A stretch of 54,427 bases of DNA, taken from the NCBI RefSeq assembly GCF_002863565.1, contig NZ_PGUW01000025.1:1-54427 (forward strand). Direction: 5' to 3'. Positions within the stretch are counted from its first letter, which is position 1; every line of letters starts with the position of its first letter. The notes below the pieces were generated by a model. It saw only the letters and a list, made by a program, of their open reading frames with translations, did no database searches and had not been told where the DNA came from. Both the position numbers and the translations under genes were made by a program. Positions 15,209 through 25,210 of the stretch are shown here, in pieces. Source of the DNA: Bacillus sp. V5-8f. Its GTDB lineage: Bacteria > Bacillota > Bacilli > Bacillales > DSM-1321.

Positions 15209-17329
15209 TCATTCCTCTTTATTTTTTTTAATCCTGCCATAGGCCAGTTCCATAAGTCTAGTTTGACTATCCATCTCTTCCTCATCAGGTTTTTTTCGGA
15301 CATAGATATAACAACCGTATTGATCTTGTTCACGGGCTTTTACATTATCGGACAATTGAATGTCCAGTATTTGTTTGATTTGTCTCTTTAGATCCTGATT
15401 ATATATTGGAAAAGCAATTTCCACCCGCTTCTGCATATTTCTGGTCATTAAATCCGCTGAGGAAAGCAATATTTTTTCTCGTCCGTTTTGATGAAAATAA
15501 TAGATTCTGCTATGTTCTAAAAAACGGCCTACAATACTGCGGACCTTAATATTTTCGCTTACTCCTTCTATGCCCGGACGAAGGCAGCATATCCCTCTGA
15601 CAATCAGATCAATCTTCACCCCTGCTTGTGAGGCCGCGTATAATTTTAAGATAACAGGCTTATAAGTAAGGGAATTCATTTTTGCGATGATCCGCCCGTT
15701 TCCAGACTGCTCATGGTATTTCATTTCCTCCTCAATCAGTTCAAGAAAATCATCGCAAATGTCGCCAGGAGACAGTGAAAAATGACGAAAGCGCGGCTTT
15801 TCCATTAAACCGCTAAGATAATTAAAGAAATTGGTTGCATCTTCCCCGAATTCAGGATGTGACGTAATCAACCCTAAATCCGTATACACTTTTGCCGTTT
15901 CTTCATTATAATTTCCTGTTGCAAGATGGACAAAGCGTTGAATGCTTCCGTTGATTTTGCGGACAACAAGCGAAATTTTGCTATGGGTCTTTAAAAATGT
16001 TTTTCCATAAATAACATGGCAGCCAGATTTTTCAAGCTCCTTTGCCCAATGAACATTATATTCCTCATTAAACCGGGCTCTTAGTTCTACTAGCACTAGT
16101 ACTTGTTTCCCCCTCTCTGCCGCCTTTATTAAATTCTCAATGATCGGGGAATGCTCACTGACACGGTAAACGGTCTGCTTTATCGCCAAAACATTCGGAT
16201 CCTCGGCAGCAGACCGCAAAAAGTCGATGACAGGCTCAAACGAATCATAAGGATGATGCAGGAAAATGTCCTTATGTGCAGCAACGTCAAATATATTTAT
16301 CTTGTCTTCTCGGATATCCTGGATTAGCACTTTGGGAGGCTGGGGAATTAATTTTTCATAGGTCAACTGTTCCCGAAAAGGTGCAATATGTTGATAGAAA
16401 CTAAATAAAAAGGTTAAATCCAACGGGCCGTTAATAAAATACGAATCACTCTCGTGAATTTCAAGCTCCTTCAACAAATAAAAAAATATGTCTTTGTCAA
16501 TATGCTTCTTTGAAACCTCCAGCCGTACCGCTTCGCCCCAATTTCGCGTTTTAAGCTCTTCTTCAATTTCTTTAAGAAGATCTGCCCCCTCCTCGTGTAT
16601 TTCCAAGTCGGCATTCCTGGTAATCCGGAATTGTGTCACAGATTCAACCTGAAATCCACAGAAAAGCTTATGTACAAAATGGCTGATGATATCCTCCAGA
16701 AGGACAAACCTTCTCTGACTTTCATTTTTGTGGCCTGATACTTCAACAAAACGCTCAAAACCTCTTGGCACTTGGACAATGGCTACTTTCTTATGTAAAG
16801 GATTCATATCCTTCTCATCCAAAAGAACAACTGCTAGATTCAGGCTCTTATTGGCCAACATCGGGAAAGGTCGATAGGCGTCAATTGCCATCGGTGTTAA
16901 TACCGGAAAAATCACTTCATCAAAATGCATTTCCAGTGCCATTAATTCTTCCAGCGAAAGATCCTTGATAGATAGAAACGTAATATCCTCCCGCTCTAAA
17001 AGAGACAGTAGCGCCTTGAAGTTATCGTACTGCGTACGGACCATTTCCTGGGTCATCTGTGTTATTTTTATGATCTGTTCCTTAGGCGTTAATCCCGATT
17101 TATTATCAGGCTTTTTGAATCCAGCTTTTACCTGGTCTTTCAAGCCCGAGACCCTAACCATAAAAAATTCGTCCAGATTTGAACTGAAAATAGCCAAAAA
17201 TTTAAGCCTTTCAAGCATGGGGTTCCGTGTGTCTTCTGATTCTTCTAATACTCTTTTATTAAAAGCCAACCAGCTGAGTTCCCGGTTATTATAATAAGCG
17301 GGTTGAGTTAAATCGATGGGCTTTGACAT
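15209..17329 (-). CDS. ppk1: polyphosphate kinase 1
   Basis: A 706-residue polyphosphate kinase, which reversibly builds inorganic polyphosphate from ATP. It has the N-terminal domain (RELSWLAFNKRVLEES), the head domain, and two C-terminal catalytic phospholipase-D-like domains. These carry the phosphorylated histidine (LKTHSKISLVVRK, H449), FVHLATGNYN, and the second catalytic histidine (FLEHSRIYYF). The length fits PPK1. The ATG at 17329 was preferred over the GTG at 17338 because AAAAGG is about 10 bases upstream. It follows ppx in one operon with about 56 bases between them, so synthesis and breakdown of polyphosphate are encoded together. Confidence 0.96.
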   Translation of the reverse strand: MSKPIDLTQPAYYNNRELSWLAFNKRVLEESEDTRNPMLERLKFLAIFSSNLDEFFMVRVSGLKDQVKAGFKKPDNKSGLTPKEQIIKITQMTQEMVRTQYDNFKALLSLLEREDITFLSIKDLSLEELMALEMHFDEVIFPVLTPMAIDAYRPFPMLANKSLNLAVVLLDEKDMNPLHKKVAIVQVPRGFERFVEVSGHKNESQRRFVLLEDIISHFVHKLFCGFQVESVTQFRITRNADLEIHEEGADLLKEIEEELKTRNWGEAVRLEVSKKHIDKDIFFYLLKELEIHESDSYFINGPLDLTFLFSFYQHIAPFREQLTYEKLIPQPPKVLIQDIREDKINIFDVAAHKDIFLHHPYDSFEPVIDFLRSAAEDPNVLAIKQTVYRVSEHSPIIENLIKAAERGKQVLVLVELRARFNEEYNVHWAKELEKSGCHVIYGKTFLKTHSKISLVVRKINGSIQRFVHLATGNYNEETAKVYTDLGLITSHPEFGEDATNFFNYLSGLMEKPRFRHFSLSPGDICDDFLELIEEEMKYHEQSGNGRIIAKMNSLTYKPVILKLYAASQAGVKIDLIVRGICCLRPGIEGVSENIKVRSIVGRFLEHSRIYYFHQNGREKILLSSADLMTRNMQKRVEIAFPIYNQDLKRQIKQILDIQLSDNVKAREQDQYGCYIYVRKKPDEEEMDSQTRLMELAYGRIKKNKEE

Positions 17330-17385
17330 TCGATTCACACCTTTTCACACTGGAAATTGAAATAAATTTCACATTACCAAGAATT

Positions 17386-18915
17386 TCATTTCATTAAAAT
17401 AAAGTGAAGATTAATATTTTTTCCTAAGGAATTCTCTAAATGCTTCAGGTGTTTTTCCGCTTCCTGCTGCTCGACCAGCCAACTGTTATTGCAGTACAGC
17501 GCCAAATCTAAACCAGAAAACGTTTCAGAAATTCGGACTTTTTGGATGATATCTCTTTTCGTTCTGTTCAAAACAAATGAAAGTTTTAAAATTGAACCAA
17601 GTATCTTGAGTTTTTCCCTTTCTCTTTCAGAAAACCAATCTTTAAACGGCCTAATATTCCTTTTAAAGGAGGCTTTGGAATGATAAGAGGCCAGTAGAGC
17701 AAGAATGATGCGCCCGCGATGTGAGAGTCCGTCAATATTTCGATTTAACAGAATATAAAATGTATGCTGCCCAACTGATTCACTTTCAATAAATTCTCCC
17801 AAATTATAGAGGGAACCCGCACGCATTAAACGAAATAGATCGTCTTTAGTAAAGTCCGCCTGATCTGTTTGACTAATGGAATTAAATACCATCTCTGCTG
17901 TCTTGATGGTTAGCGCCCTTTTCTCTGTATCTATATCATATTCAATAGCCATTCCCTTAAGGCTTTCATTAAGAGGATGCAATATACTTGTTTCTTTTCT
18001 AGAACCACTTAGTTCATCATATAAAACGCCGTCCCTAATGCCTTTCTGGCTTAATTGAAAAAAGGGAGCATCGACCGTCCTGTAGAGCGACAAGAATACC
18101 TCAATGGCCGGAATGATTATATCTGCGCGTTCCTTTGAAAGTCCCTCTAGACCTATAAGTTCTTGAAATGGTAAAGAAGATAATTTTTCTTTTACTGTCA
18201 GAATATCATTTTTGTACATTTCATAATTGTGGATGGAGTCCAAGGGATAGTTTTTCAACGCCTGGTTCACCGCGCCTAAATTTCTTGCATTCCCTCCTAT
18301 CCCAATGATCGGCAGCTGACAATCGGAAAGCCACTCCACTTCTTGAAACTTATTCTTTAGAAAAGAAGATAATTCCCTTATTTCTTCAGATGTTGGTACT
18401 TTCTCTTTAATAAAACGCTTTTTTAATGATAGCGCCCCGAAAGAAAAGCTATGGGAGTTAACGATCCTTCGATTGACAAATTTCGTTATTTCTGTGCTTC
18501 CACCACCGATATCAATGGTTATTCCATCCTGTAGATATGTTGAATTGATGATGCCAAGGAATCCATAATAGGCTTCTTCTTCACCTGATAATACCTCTAT
18601 TGAAAACCCGGTTTGTGCACTTATGGATCGCTTGATTTCTTCCTGATTTTTAGCTTGCCTGATGGCAGCTGTAGCAAAAAGTTTTACGGAAGTGACCTTG
18701 TGCAGGGATACTACCTGTTTAAATACCTTTAAGGAATCTAAAAGGATTCGCATACCCTCCGGAGTTAGAGTTAGTTCCTCATCCAAATGGTTTTGCAGCC
18801 TCGCTGTAACTTTCATATTTTCCATCTGTTTAATGACGCTTCCCTGTTTATATCGATAAATCACCAATCTAATCGTATTTGAGCCAATATCAACGATGGC
18901 TATTTTCTTTTCCAT
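17386..18915 (-). CDS. ppx: Ppx/GppA exopolyphosphatase
   Basis: A 509-residue exopolyphosphatase/guanosine pentaphosphate phosphatase of the actin-like ATPase superfamily. The phosphate-1 motif IVDIGSNTIRLVIY lies at residues 7-20 and the phosphate-2 motif TIDIGGGSTEI at about 142-152. A C-terminal HD-like helical region (GLSHRGRIILALLASYHSK) is typical of the long Ppx form. It would release phosphate from polyphosphate or convert pppGpp. It is the first gene of the ppx-ppk unit. Upstream, 18916-19470 is free of recognised genes. Confidence 0.93.
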   Translation of the reverse strand: MEKKIAIVDIGSNTIRLVIYRYKQGSVIKQMENMKVTARLQNHLDEELTLTPEGMRILLDSLKVFKQVVSLHKVTSVKLFATAAIRQAKNQEEIKRSISAQTGFSIEVLSGEEEAYYGFLGIINSTYLQDGITIDIGGGSTEITKFVNRRIVNSHSFSFGALSLKKRFIKEKVPTSEEIRELSSFLKNKFQEVEWLSDCQLPIIGIGGNARNLGAVNQALKNYPLDSIHNYEMYKNDILTVKEKLSSLPFQELIGLEGLSKERADIIIPAIEVFLSLYRTVDAPFFQLSQKGIRDGVLYDELSGSRKETSILHPLNESLKGMAIEYDIDTEKRALTIKTAEMVFNSISQTDQADFTKDDLFRLMRAGSLYNLGEFIESESVGQHTFYILLNRNIDGLSHRGRIILALLASYHSKASFKRNIRPFKDWFSEREREKLKILGSILKLSFVLNRTKRDIIQKVRISETFSGLDLALYCNNSWLVEQQEAEKHLKHLENSLGKNINLHFILMK

Positions 18916-19473
18916 TACATCATCCCTGCTTTGTTATTTCGGCCCGATTAATTCTGCAAGACCAATTAAGTATTCTAAAATTATGTAAGATAAATATTTA
19001 CTACCTTTACTATACCGAGAACAATTCCGGCCTATTACTAACATATTATGTCCTCTCAATAATTTCACGAGGTAATTTTAATGTAAATCACAAAAATTAC
19101 GAAATAATAACCATATGATAATTATCTCCAGACAAGAACGGTAATTTTACCCAAATTAACCGTCAGATAGCGGAATGTTTTCATTTCTACCATGAAAGCC
19201 GTTTTCATATCACGAACAATTATATCCAATTACCCATATCAGTTCTTTACATTTCCTTAGTAAAGACTTGAAGTATAGACACACGGCAGTATTATCGGTA
19301 TTGCTATTGCCTGAGGATAAAAACATAAATATATTATTTTCACTGCTATAACTCTTTTCTCCAGCAAAAAAGGACCTACCTAAATAAGCCCATTTCCCCA
19401 CAAGTTTTTTAATACTTATTAAAATTTATAAATTAGCTATGTAAATGTACCTTAATTCCCTTCTAAAGAAAAG
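18916..19473. other. 550-bp A/T-rich stretch with no recognisable gene
   Basis: It presumably holds the ppx promoter on the minus strand, but no convincing -35/-10 pair was found. A Fur-like half palindrome (TGATAATTATC, 19116-19126) is present without a clear target. Confidence 0.35.
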
Positions 19474-19776
19474 ATGGACCTAGTCGTTGGAGCAAAACGA
19501 GTAATAGCGGCGATGACACATGTTTCAGCCAAAGGAGAACCGAAAATTCTTCCGGAATGCACCTATCCGTTAACAGCAAAAAACAGAGTGGACACTATCG
19601 TTACGGAATATGCCGTATTTAAGCTTCGAGAAAACCGACTTTGGTTAGTTGAATTAGTGGACGAGCTGTCATTCGCACAACTAAAGGAAATGGCGCCAGC
19701 TTCCTATGAGATTGCCGATGACATCAAGCGGGTGAAAAGAAAAGACGTTTTCGAAGACGCACTTGTTCTTAAGTAG
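19474..19776 (+). pseudogene. 3' fragment of a CoA-transferase beta subunit (ScoB/AtoA type)
   Basis: The 100-residue frame begins MDLVVGAKRVIAAMTHVSAK and continues PKILPECTYPLTAKNRVDTI and VTEYAVF, the C-terminal third of the beta subunit of 3-oxoacid or acetoacetate CoA-transferases (normally about 215 residues). The first two thirds are missing and no coding continuation is visible upstream. There is no ribosome binding site before the ATG, and the alpha subunit is absent. The last 20 residues (DDIKRVKRKDVFEDALVLK) diverge from the family. It is best read as a deletion remnant. Confidence 0.85.
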
Positions 19777-20280
19777 TAGCGTTTCCATGTCAGTCAGTGG
19801 AATGGTGAGAAGAATTTGTTTTTTGTTATTCAGTAGCCGAACATAAGGGATGTTAAACTTAAGATTAGCTTTCAAGTGTGAAGAAATGTAAGGCAGGAAA
19901 ATCATTACTTTTCGTAAAGGCTGGATGTGATTTATTAGAGGTTGGAATATTAATCTAGGGCCCTTTGCCTTCAAGGGCTCCATTTTTTGTCTGCAAGACA
20001 TCTTAAAATGCATCTAATTCAAATTTCACGGCTGATATTGTCCCTTTTGGATTCACCGGTCGTACCTGATATAATAATTCTCAGCGGATATTGTCGAAAA
20101 TTAAGACATTATTTGACTGATTTTATATTGTACAAGTACATAATCGATTATACAATAATACAGAACAAATGTTCCTTATTGTTAACAATGACGAAGGGCA
20201 AGTTACCCCTAGAAATGGAAAATACAATGTAGAAATGCTTAAAAGAAAAATTGCTTTCGAGGAGCATTTTTTTCGGATAT

Positions 20281-20308
20281 AAAAAAAGACCAGCATCATA
20301 CTGGTCTT
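20281..20308 (-). terminator. intrinsic terminator of ssrA
   Basis: AAGACCAG (20286-20293) and CTGGTCTT (20301-20308) form an 8-bp stem; on the minus strand it is followed by T5-T7. It lies about 35 bases after the 3' end of tmRNA. Confidence 0.9.
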
Positions 20309-20342
20309 TTGCCGTGTTATTTGATTTTTTCCACTATGTAAG

Positions 20343-20701
20343 TGGAGACGGTGGGAGTCGAACCCACGTCCAGACATAACGGCACTTAAGCTTCTACGAG
20401 TGTAGTCGATAAATTCGCATTTCACTGGCTCGTTTGCCTATCGACGGGCGGCGGAGCAGCTAGCCTGGTTGTTCTCTTCCTTCATCCTCAGGCGGTGGAA
20501 TCCGGCGTAGCCCACTTAAAGTGAGTCCCTTACCCTACCACATGGGCAATGGAGGGAGGAACCGCAATCAACTGTTATTAAGCAGCGAAAGCGAGGTTGT
20601 TGTTTTGTTTGCCAGTTATAGGCTTTGACGTTTTAACGAGGCCGATCCCCTCGACTCGCAACCTAAGCTCGAACTATCCCTGTCGAATCCGTAACGTCCC
20701 C
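20343..20701 (-). ncRNA. ssrA: transfer-messenger RNA (tmRNA)
   Basis: The minus strand begins GGGGACGTTACGGATTCGAC and ends GTGGGTTCGACTCCCACCGT plus CTCCA, the paired ends that form the tRNA-like part. CCA is not encoded, so it must be added after transcription. The tag frame resumes in the GGC AAA CAA AAC stretch near 20600 and ends at a double stop; the predicted tag is AGKQNNNLAFAA, where the first Ala comes from the charged tmRNA. The tag ends in the usual AA for ClpXP recognition. smpB and rnr, whose products bind tmRNA and degrade the rescued mRNA, lie just upstream on the same strand. Confidence 0.97.
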
Positions 20702-20777
20702 ATATTAAAATGGAGCTATACGAGAATGAATAGTCAGCTTTACTTGCTGATATTCAATTGTCATTGATACATTATTC

Positions 20778-20805
20778 ATTATAGCATATTCTCACGAAAT
20801 TTCAA
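20778..20805 (-). promoter_or_regulatory. sigma-A promoter of ssrA
   Basis: On the minus strand TTGAAA (20805-20800) and a perfect TATAAT (20783-20778) are 16 bp apart. Transcription would start near 20771, giving a precursor about 70 bases longer than mature tmRNA at the 5' end. Confidence 0.75.
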
Positions 20806-20823
20806 TTGTAAGGTTCTGTAAAA

Positions 20824-21291
20824 CTACATCTTCTGACGGTCGCGGAATGCCCGTTCAATATCTCGTTTTGCTTCCTTCTTCTTTAAATCTTCGCGCTTGT
20901 CATATTGTTTTTTACCCTTTCCAAGGCCGATTAACACTTTGGCAAATCCATTTTTCAAATAAACCTTCAACGGTACGATTGTATAGCCGACTTCTTTTGT
21001 TTCCCCGATTAATTTATTGATCTGCTTTCGGTGCAGAAGCAGTTTCCGTGTGCGAAGCGGCTCATGGTTATAACGATTCCCCTGTTCATAAGGGCTAACA
21101 TGCATATTATGAAGAAAAACCTCTCCCCGCTCAATCTTTGCAAAGGAATCCCTCATATTGACCTTTCCTGCACGGATGGATTTAATCTCTGTTCCCTGCA
21201 GTACAACGCCAGCCTCAAATGTTTCTTCAATAAAATAATCATGATAAGCTTTTTTGTTCTGTGCGACTTGCTTGCCCTCTCCTTTTGGCAT
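20824..21291 (-). CDS. smpB: SsrA-binding protein SmpB
   Basis: A 155-residue oligonucleotide-binding-fold protein that binds tmRNA and brings it to stalled ribosomes. The characteristic parts are [45 protein letters not shown] and RTRKLLLH, plus the basic C-terminal tail ([20 protein letters not shown]) that enters the mRNA channel. The ATG at 21291 has GGAGGGGGAGAAGAA directly upstream; the open frame starts 18 codons earlier without a site. It lies between rnr and ssrA, the usual Bacillus order. Confidence 0.97.
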   Translation of the reverse strand: MPKGEGKQVAQNKKAYHDYFIEETFEAGVVLQGTEIKSIRAGKVNMRDSFAKIERGEVFLHNMHVSPYEQGNRYNHEPLRTRKLLLHRKQINKLIGETKEVGYTIVPLKVYLKNGFAKVLIGLGKGKKQYDKREDLKKKEAKRDIERAFRDRQKM

Positions 21292-21351
21292 TTCTTCTCC
21301 CCCTCCCTGACATTTTATTGTATCAAAAATCCGGGTATTCTTCAAATATCG

Positions 21352-21377
21352 AAAGAGAGCCTTTTTCGGGCTCCCTT
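21352..21377. terminator. hairpin between rnr and smpB
   Basis: AAAGAGAGCC and GGGCTCCCTTTT pair around a TTTTTC loop. The T-run is better on the + strand than on the minus strand, so it may only partly terminate or stabilise the rnr transcript. Confidence 0.45.
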
Positions 21378-21414
21378 TTATTTAACAAGATATACGTAGG
21401 AAGTTAGTGTATTG

Positions 21415-23769
21415 CTATCTCTTTTTCGATTTCTTATTCCGTTTTGCAGAAGGAGCATTTTCATAGAATTTTTTCTTAGGCTTCTTTCCTGATTTTCCTT
21501 CACCGGAAGAATTTCTTCCTCGAGAACCACCTTGTTTTCCAGCATCCTTGCCACCTTTTTTTCGGACCCTCGTGCTTGGAGCCGCCTTAAATATCCGCTT
21601 TTCACCGATCTCACGGCTGCGGTTATTCTTCATTCCGATGATTTCAAAATCCACTGACCGCTCATCTTTGTTCACATCGGCGACACGGACGGAGATTTCA
21701 TCACCAATCCTGAACACCTTTGCAGTTCGCTCACCAATCATGGCGAGTTGCCGTTCATCGAAACGGTAGTAATCATCATTCATTGCACTCACATGGACAA
21801 GGCCTTCAATTGTATTAGGCAATTCGACGAACATCCCGAAGTTTGTCACAGAGCTGATGATGCCATCATACTCCTGGCCGATTTTATCAAGCATGAATTC
21901 CGCTTTTTTCAGTTCATCCGTTTCTCTTTCCGCATCAACTGCACGACGTTCCCGTTTTGAAGTATGGTCCGCAATTTCCTGCATCCGGGCATTCCACTTT
22001 TCACGGGTGGTTTCATCCAGCTTCCCTTCAATCAGATAAGTCCTGATTAATCTATGGACGATTAAATCCGGATAACGGCGGATCGGGGACGTAAAATGGG
22101 TGTAAAAGTCTGTCGAGAGACCAAAGTGCCCAAGACTTTCAGGATCATATTTTGCCTGCTGCATCGACCGAAGCATAACTGTGGATATCACCATTTCTTC
22201 CGGTTTGCCTTCGACTGCTTCAATGATTTCCTGTAGTGCACGAGGATGTACTGAATTTGCCTTTCCTCTGACGATATAGCCAAAATTCGTAATGAATTCA
22301 AAGAATCGTTGCAGTTTTTCCTCTTTTGGATCTTCGTGGATCCGGTAGAGGAACGGCACATCCATCCAATGAAAATGTTGGGCAACTGTTTCGTTGGCAA
22401 CCAGCATGAATTCTTCAATTAAGCGCTCAGCAACAGACCTTTCCCGCAAAACAACATCTGTCGGATGGCCTTCCTCATCGACTAAAACCTTTGCCTCTTT
22501 AAAATCAAAGTCGATGGCACCGCGGTTCATCCGTTTGTTTCGCAGGATCTGGGCGAGCTTTTCCATCTCTTCAAACATCGGAATCAACGGCTCGTACCTC
22601 TGATGAAGCTCTTCATCCTTGTCATTAAGAATCTTATTAACATCGCTATATGTCATCCGCTCCGTCGTCTTAATCACGCTGTCAAAGATTTCATGTTCGA
22701 CTACTTCGCCTTTATCGTTAATCTCCATTTCACAGGAAAGCGTAAAGCGATCCACCCTTGGATTCAAGGAACAAATTCCATTCGAAAGGCGGTGCGGGAT
22801 CATCGGAATCACCCGATCCACCAAATAGACACTCGTTCCACGTTCAAATGCTTCACGGTCGATTGGAGAGTTTTCAGTGACGTAATGGCTTACATCGGCA
22901 ATGTGGACGCCAAGTTTGTAATTGCCGTTCTCAAGCCTTGTGACTGTAACGGCATCATCCAGATCTTTTGCATCAGCACCATCAATTGTAACGATCACTT
23001 CATTGCGAAGGTCGCGCCTGTCACCAATTTGGCTTTCTTCAATGGTATCAGGCACTTCATTCGCCTGGTCCATGACTTCATCAGGAAATTCCATCGGAAG
23101 CCCATGCTTATGGATAATCGAAAGGATGTCTACGCCCGGGTCATTTTTATGCCCGAGTATTTGGATAACCTCACCCTCAGCACTTACACGGCCCTCTGGA
23201 TAGGATGTAAGCCGGACAACTACCTTATGCCCTTCCACCGCACCGGAAGAAGCACTTTTGGGAATGAAAATGTCATTCGGGATTTTTTTATCATCCGGTA
23301 TGACGAAGCCAAAATTTTTGCTTTCCACATATGTACCGACAATTTCGGTAACACCGCGTTCAACGATTTTTTCAACCGTTCCTTCCCGCCTTGAGCCCGA
23401 GCTTTGCGATGAAACCCTTACTAGCACAGTATCACCATGCATGGCATTTTTTGTTTCTGTTGGCGGAATAAAAATATCATCCGCGCCTGGATCATCCTCA
23501 GGCGTAACAAACGCAAATCCTTTAGCGTGTCCTGTAAGTTTACCGCGTATTAAGTTCATTTTTTGAGGCAAGCCATAGCGATTCGCTCTTGTCCGCACAA
23601 CCAGGCCTTTTTCTTCCATTTTAACAAGCGCTTTGACGAAATCCTTAAAATCAATAGAGTCTTCCACACCTAAAGCTTCCTCTAGCTCCTGGACCGTCAA
23701 TGGCTTATATGCTTCCTCCTTCATATAAGAGAGGAGCTTATCCATATGGTTACGGATATTTTCATCCAT
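21415..23769 (-). CDS. rnr: ribonuclease R
   Basis: A 784-residue 3'-5' exoribonuclease. Domain order is an N-terminal winged helix (about residues 5-65), two cold-shock domains ([13 protein letters not shown] near 75 and [15 protein letters not shown] near 145), the RNB catalytic domain ([14 protein letters not shown] near 265 with metal-binding aspartates; [15 protein letters not shown] near 580), an S1 domain ([15 protein letters not shown] near 640) and a Lys/Arg-rich tail of about 75 residues. RNase R degrades structured RNA and, in partnership with tmRNA-SmpB, defective mRNAs. It is followed by smpB and preceded by the esterase gene on the same strand. Confidence 0.97.
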   Translation of the reverse strand: MDENIRNHMDKLLSYMKEEAYKPLTVQELEEALGVEDSIDFKDFVKALVKMEEKGLVVRTRANRYGLPQKMNLIRGKLTGHAKGFAFVTPEDDPGADDIFIPPTETKNAMHGDTVLVRVSSQSSGSRREGTVEKIVERGVTEIVGTYVESKNFGFVIPDDKKIPNDIFIPKSASSGAVEGHKVVVRLTSYPEGRVSAEGEVIQILGHKNDPGVDILSIIHKHGLPMEFPDEVMDQANEVPDTIEESQIGDRRDLRNEVIVTIDGADAKDLDDAVTVTRLENGNYKLGVHIADVSHYVTENSPIDREAFERGTSVYLVDRVIPMIPHRLSNGICSLNPRVDRFTLSCEMEINDKGEVVEHEIFDSVIKTTERMTYSDVNKILNDKDEELHQRYEPLIPMFEEMEKLAQILRNKRMNRGAIDFDFKEAKVLVDEEGHPTDVVLRERSVAERLIEEFMLVANETVAQHFHWMDVPFLYRIHEDPKEEKLQRFFEFITNFGYIVRGKANSVHPRALQEIIEAVEGKPEEMVISTVMLRSMQQAKYDPESLGHFGLSTDFYTHFTSPIRRYPDLIVHRLIRTYLIEGKLDETTREKWNARMQEIADHTSKRERRAVDAERETDELKKAEFMLDKIGQEYDGIISSVTNFGMFVELPNTIEGLVHVSAMNDDYYRFDERQLAMIGERTAKVFRIGDEISVRVADVNKDERSVDFEIIGMKNNRSREIGEKRIFKAAPSTRVRKKGGKDAGKQGGSRGRNSSGEGKSGKKPKKKFYENAPSAKRNKKSKKR

Positions 23770-23836
23770 GCTAAAAACCCTCCTTTGTGGGGCATATTGT
23801 AATTTTATTTGATTATGAAGGAGAAAGCCGCCAGCG

Positions 23837-24577
23837 TCATTCCACCCAATCCAGCTTTTCTAAAAATTGATAAACATCCTCATGAAGCTGCTCGCGTTCC
23901 TTATCAAGTGTAATGACATGGCCAGATTCCTCATACCATTTTAGATCCTTCACATCCGACTCCACTTCATTATATATGATGTTGGCGCTGTCAGTATTGA
24001 TCATCTTATCATTCCTCGCTTGGGCGACAAATACTGGGGCATAAACATGATCAACATGATGACGGACATCAGCAATGAGCTCCTGTAATGCTTTCAACGT
24101 TTCCATGGGCTGGAACTGTCCCATTTCCTTTTCGATTTGCTCCGGGTCTTTTCCTTCACGCTTCTTAAATTCCCTAGCGTACTCCAAAACTCCTTGATAC
24201 ATTGTTTTCTCACTTTTTATATACATCGGCGCACACATTGGGACAATACCCTTTATAGGTACAGTGTAACCTAATTTCAGTGAAAATACGCCCCCTAATG
24301 AAAGGCCGGCAACAGCAATTTCATCATGCCCTCTGCTTTTCAGAAAGTCATAGGCCATCAAAACGTCCTTCCACCAATCGTTTGGCCCAGTCTTAACCAA
24401 CTCTTCAGGCGGCACCCCATGCCCTTTATATTGAGGCGCGTGGCATGTATAGCCTCTTTTCTCCAGATAGCGGCCAAGCATTCTAACATCGGAAGAATTG
24501 CCGGTAAATCCATGAAGCAGCAAAACAGCTCGTTTTCCTCCTTCAAAGGTGAATGGCTGTGGCAGTTTAATCTTCAT
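23837..24577 (-). CDS. yvaK: carboxylesterase (Est30/YvaK family)
   Basis: A 246-residue alpha/beta hydrolase. The nucleophile elbow GLSLGG has Ser93, ARND supplies Asp190 and ESGH supplies His220; LLLHGFTGN (residues 19-27) forms the oxyanion region. Length and motifs match the Bacillus/Geobacillus Est30 carboxylesterase, active on short- to medium-chain esters; the natural substrate is unknown. The ATG at 24577 follows AAGGGGAT; the longer frame to 24640 has no site. The order secG-esterase-rnr-smpB is conserved in Bacillus. Confidence 0.93.
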   Translation of the reverse strand: MKIKLPQPFTFEGGKRAVLLLHGFTGNSSDVRMLGRYLEKRGYTCHAPQYKGHGVPPEELVKTGPNDWWKDVLMAYDFLKSRGHDEIAVAGLSLGGVFSLKLGYTVPIKGIVPMCAPMYIKSEKTMYQGVLEYAREFKKREGKDPEQIEKEMGQFQPMETLKALQELIADVRHHVDHVYAPVFVAQARNDKMINTDSANIIYNEVESDVKDLKWYEESGHVITLDKEREQLHEDVYQFLEKLDWVE

Positions 24578-24755
24578 AATATAAATCCCCTTTTTTCGCT
24601 TCTTGTTGAAAATCCTGGTGCAATCCAGAAAATGCGCCAATACTGCCAGATAGCTATATTTTATCCGAGGATTGGCATTTAAAACCTTTCCAAACTAACT
24701 ACTATTAAAACAAACATTTCGGATTGAAGCCATTTGTTAGCTTTAGAAGCTGACA

Positions 24756-24787
24756 ATAAAAAAAGCCAGGCGCGTCAGCCCAGCTTT
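24756..24787 (-). terminator. intrinsic terminator of secG
   Basis: On the minus strand AAAGCTGGG pairs with CCTGGCTT through some wobble pairs and is followed by T7. It lies just after secG, so secG may be largely uncoupled from the esterase gene. Confidence 0.75.
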
Positions 24788-24804
24788 TGATGTGTATATA
24801 AGAT

Positions 24805-25038
24805 TTATAGGCCAAAGTAAGTAACCAGCATCGTAAGAACAAAAAATAAAACGGATAGAACGACCGTAATACGGTGTAGGACCAAATCAATTCCCCGAGC
24901 CTTTTGTTTGCCGAATAACTGTTCAGCGCCACCAGCAATGGAGCCGGACAAACCCGCACTCTTCCCGGATTGCAGCAATACGCTCACGATAAGACCGATA
25001 CAGACGATAACCAATAAAACGACTAGAAATGTATGCAT
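24805..25038 (-). CDS. secG: preprotein translocase subunit SecG
   Basis: A 77-residue protein with two membrane helices ([20 protein letters not shown] and [19 protein letters not shown]) and the conserved loop [20 protein letters not shown] with LFGKQKARG. It is the small subunit of the SecYEG channel. The ATG at 25038 has GGAGG 9 bases upstream; the longer frame adds 20 residues without a site. Confidence 0.96.
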   Translation of the reverse strand: MHTFLVVLLVIVCIGLIVSVLLQSGKSAGLSGSIAGGAEQLFGKQKARGIDLVLHRITVVLSVLFFVLTMLVTYFGL

Positions 25039-25077
25039 ACTGTTATTCCTCCCGAATACCGAAAAAACATTATCTTT

Positions 25078-25106
25078 ACTGTACCACATTATTGCCATTA
25101 CTACAA
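25078..25106 (-). promoter_or_regulatory. putative sigma-A promoter of secG
   Basis: On the minus strand TTGTAG (25106-25101) and TACAGT (25083-25078) are separated by 17 bp, about 40 bases before the secG start. Confidence 0.55.
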
Positions 25107-25210
25107 TGCAATGTTGATCTTAGCCTTAGTGATAGTTGCAGCATACCGGTATACACTCCGCCATTTTCGGCCAAAATATTCCAATATACTGTATTATTAG
25201 GAGTTATACT

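Noticed and set aside
19112..19130. Fur box
   Set aside because: Only one half of the TGATAATNATTATCA palindrome is convincing and no iron-related gene lies next to it.
19681..20013. 110-codon minus-strand frame overlapping the CoA-transferase remnant
   Set aside because: It lacks a ribosome binding site, overlaps the remnant at its 3' end and has no recognisable motif.
22603..23394. 263-codon + strand frame inside rnr
   Set aside because: It is antisense to the conserved RNase R gene, has no ribosome binding site and encodes no recognisable protein.
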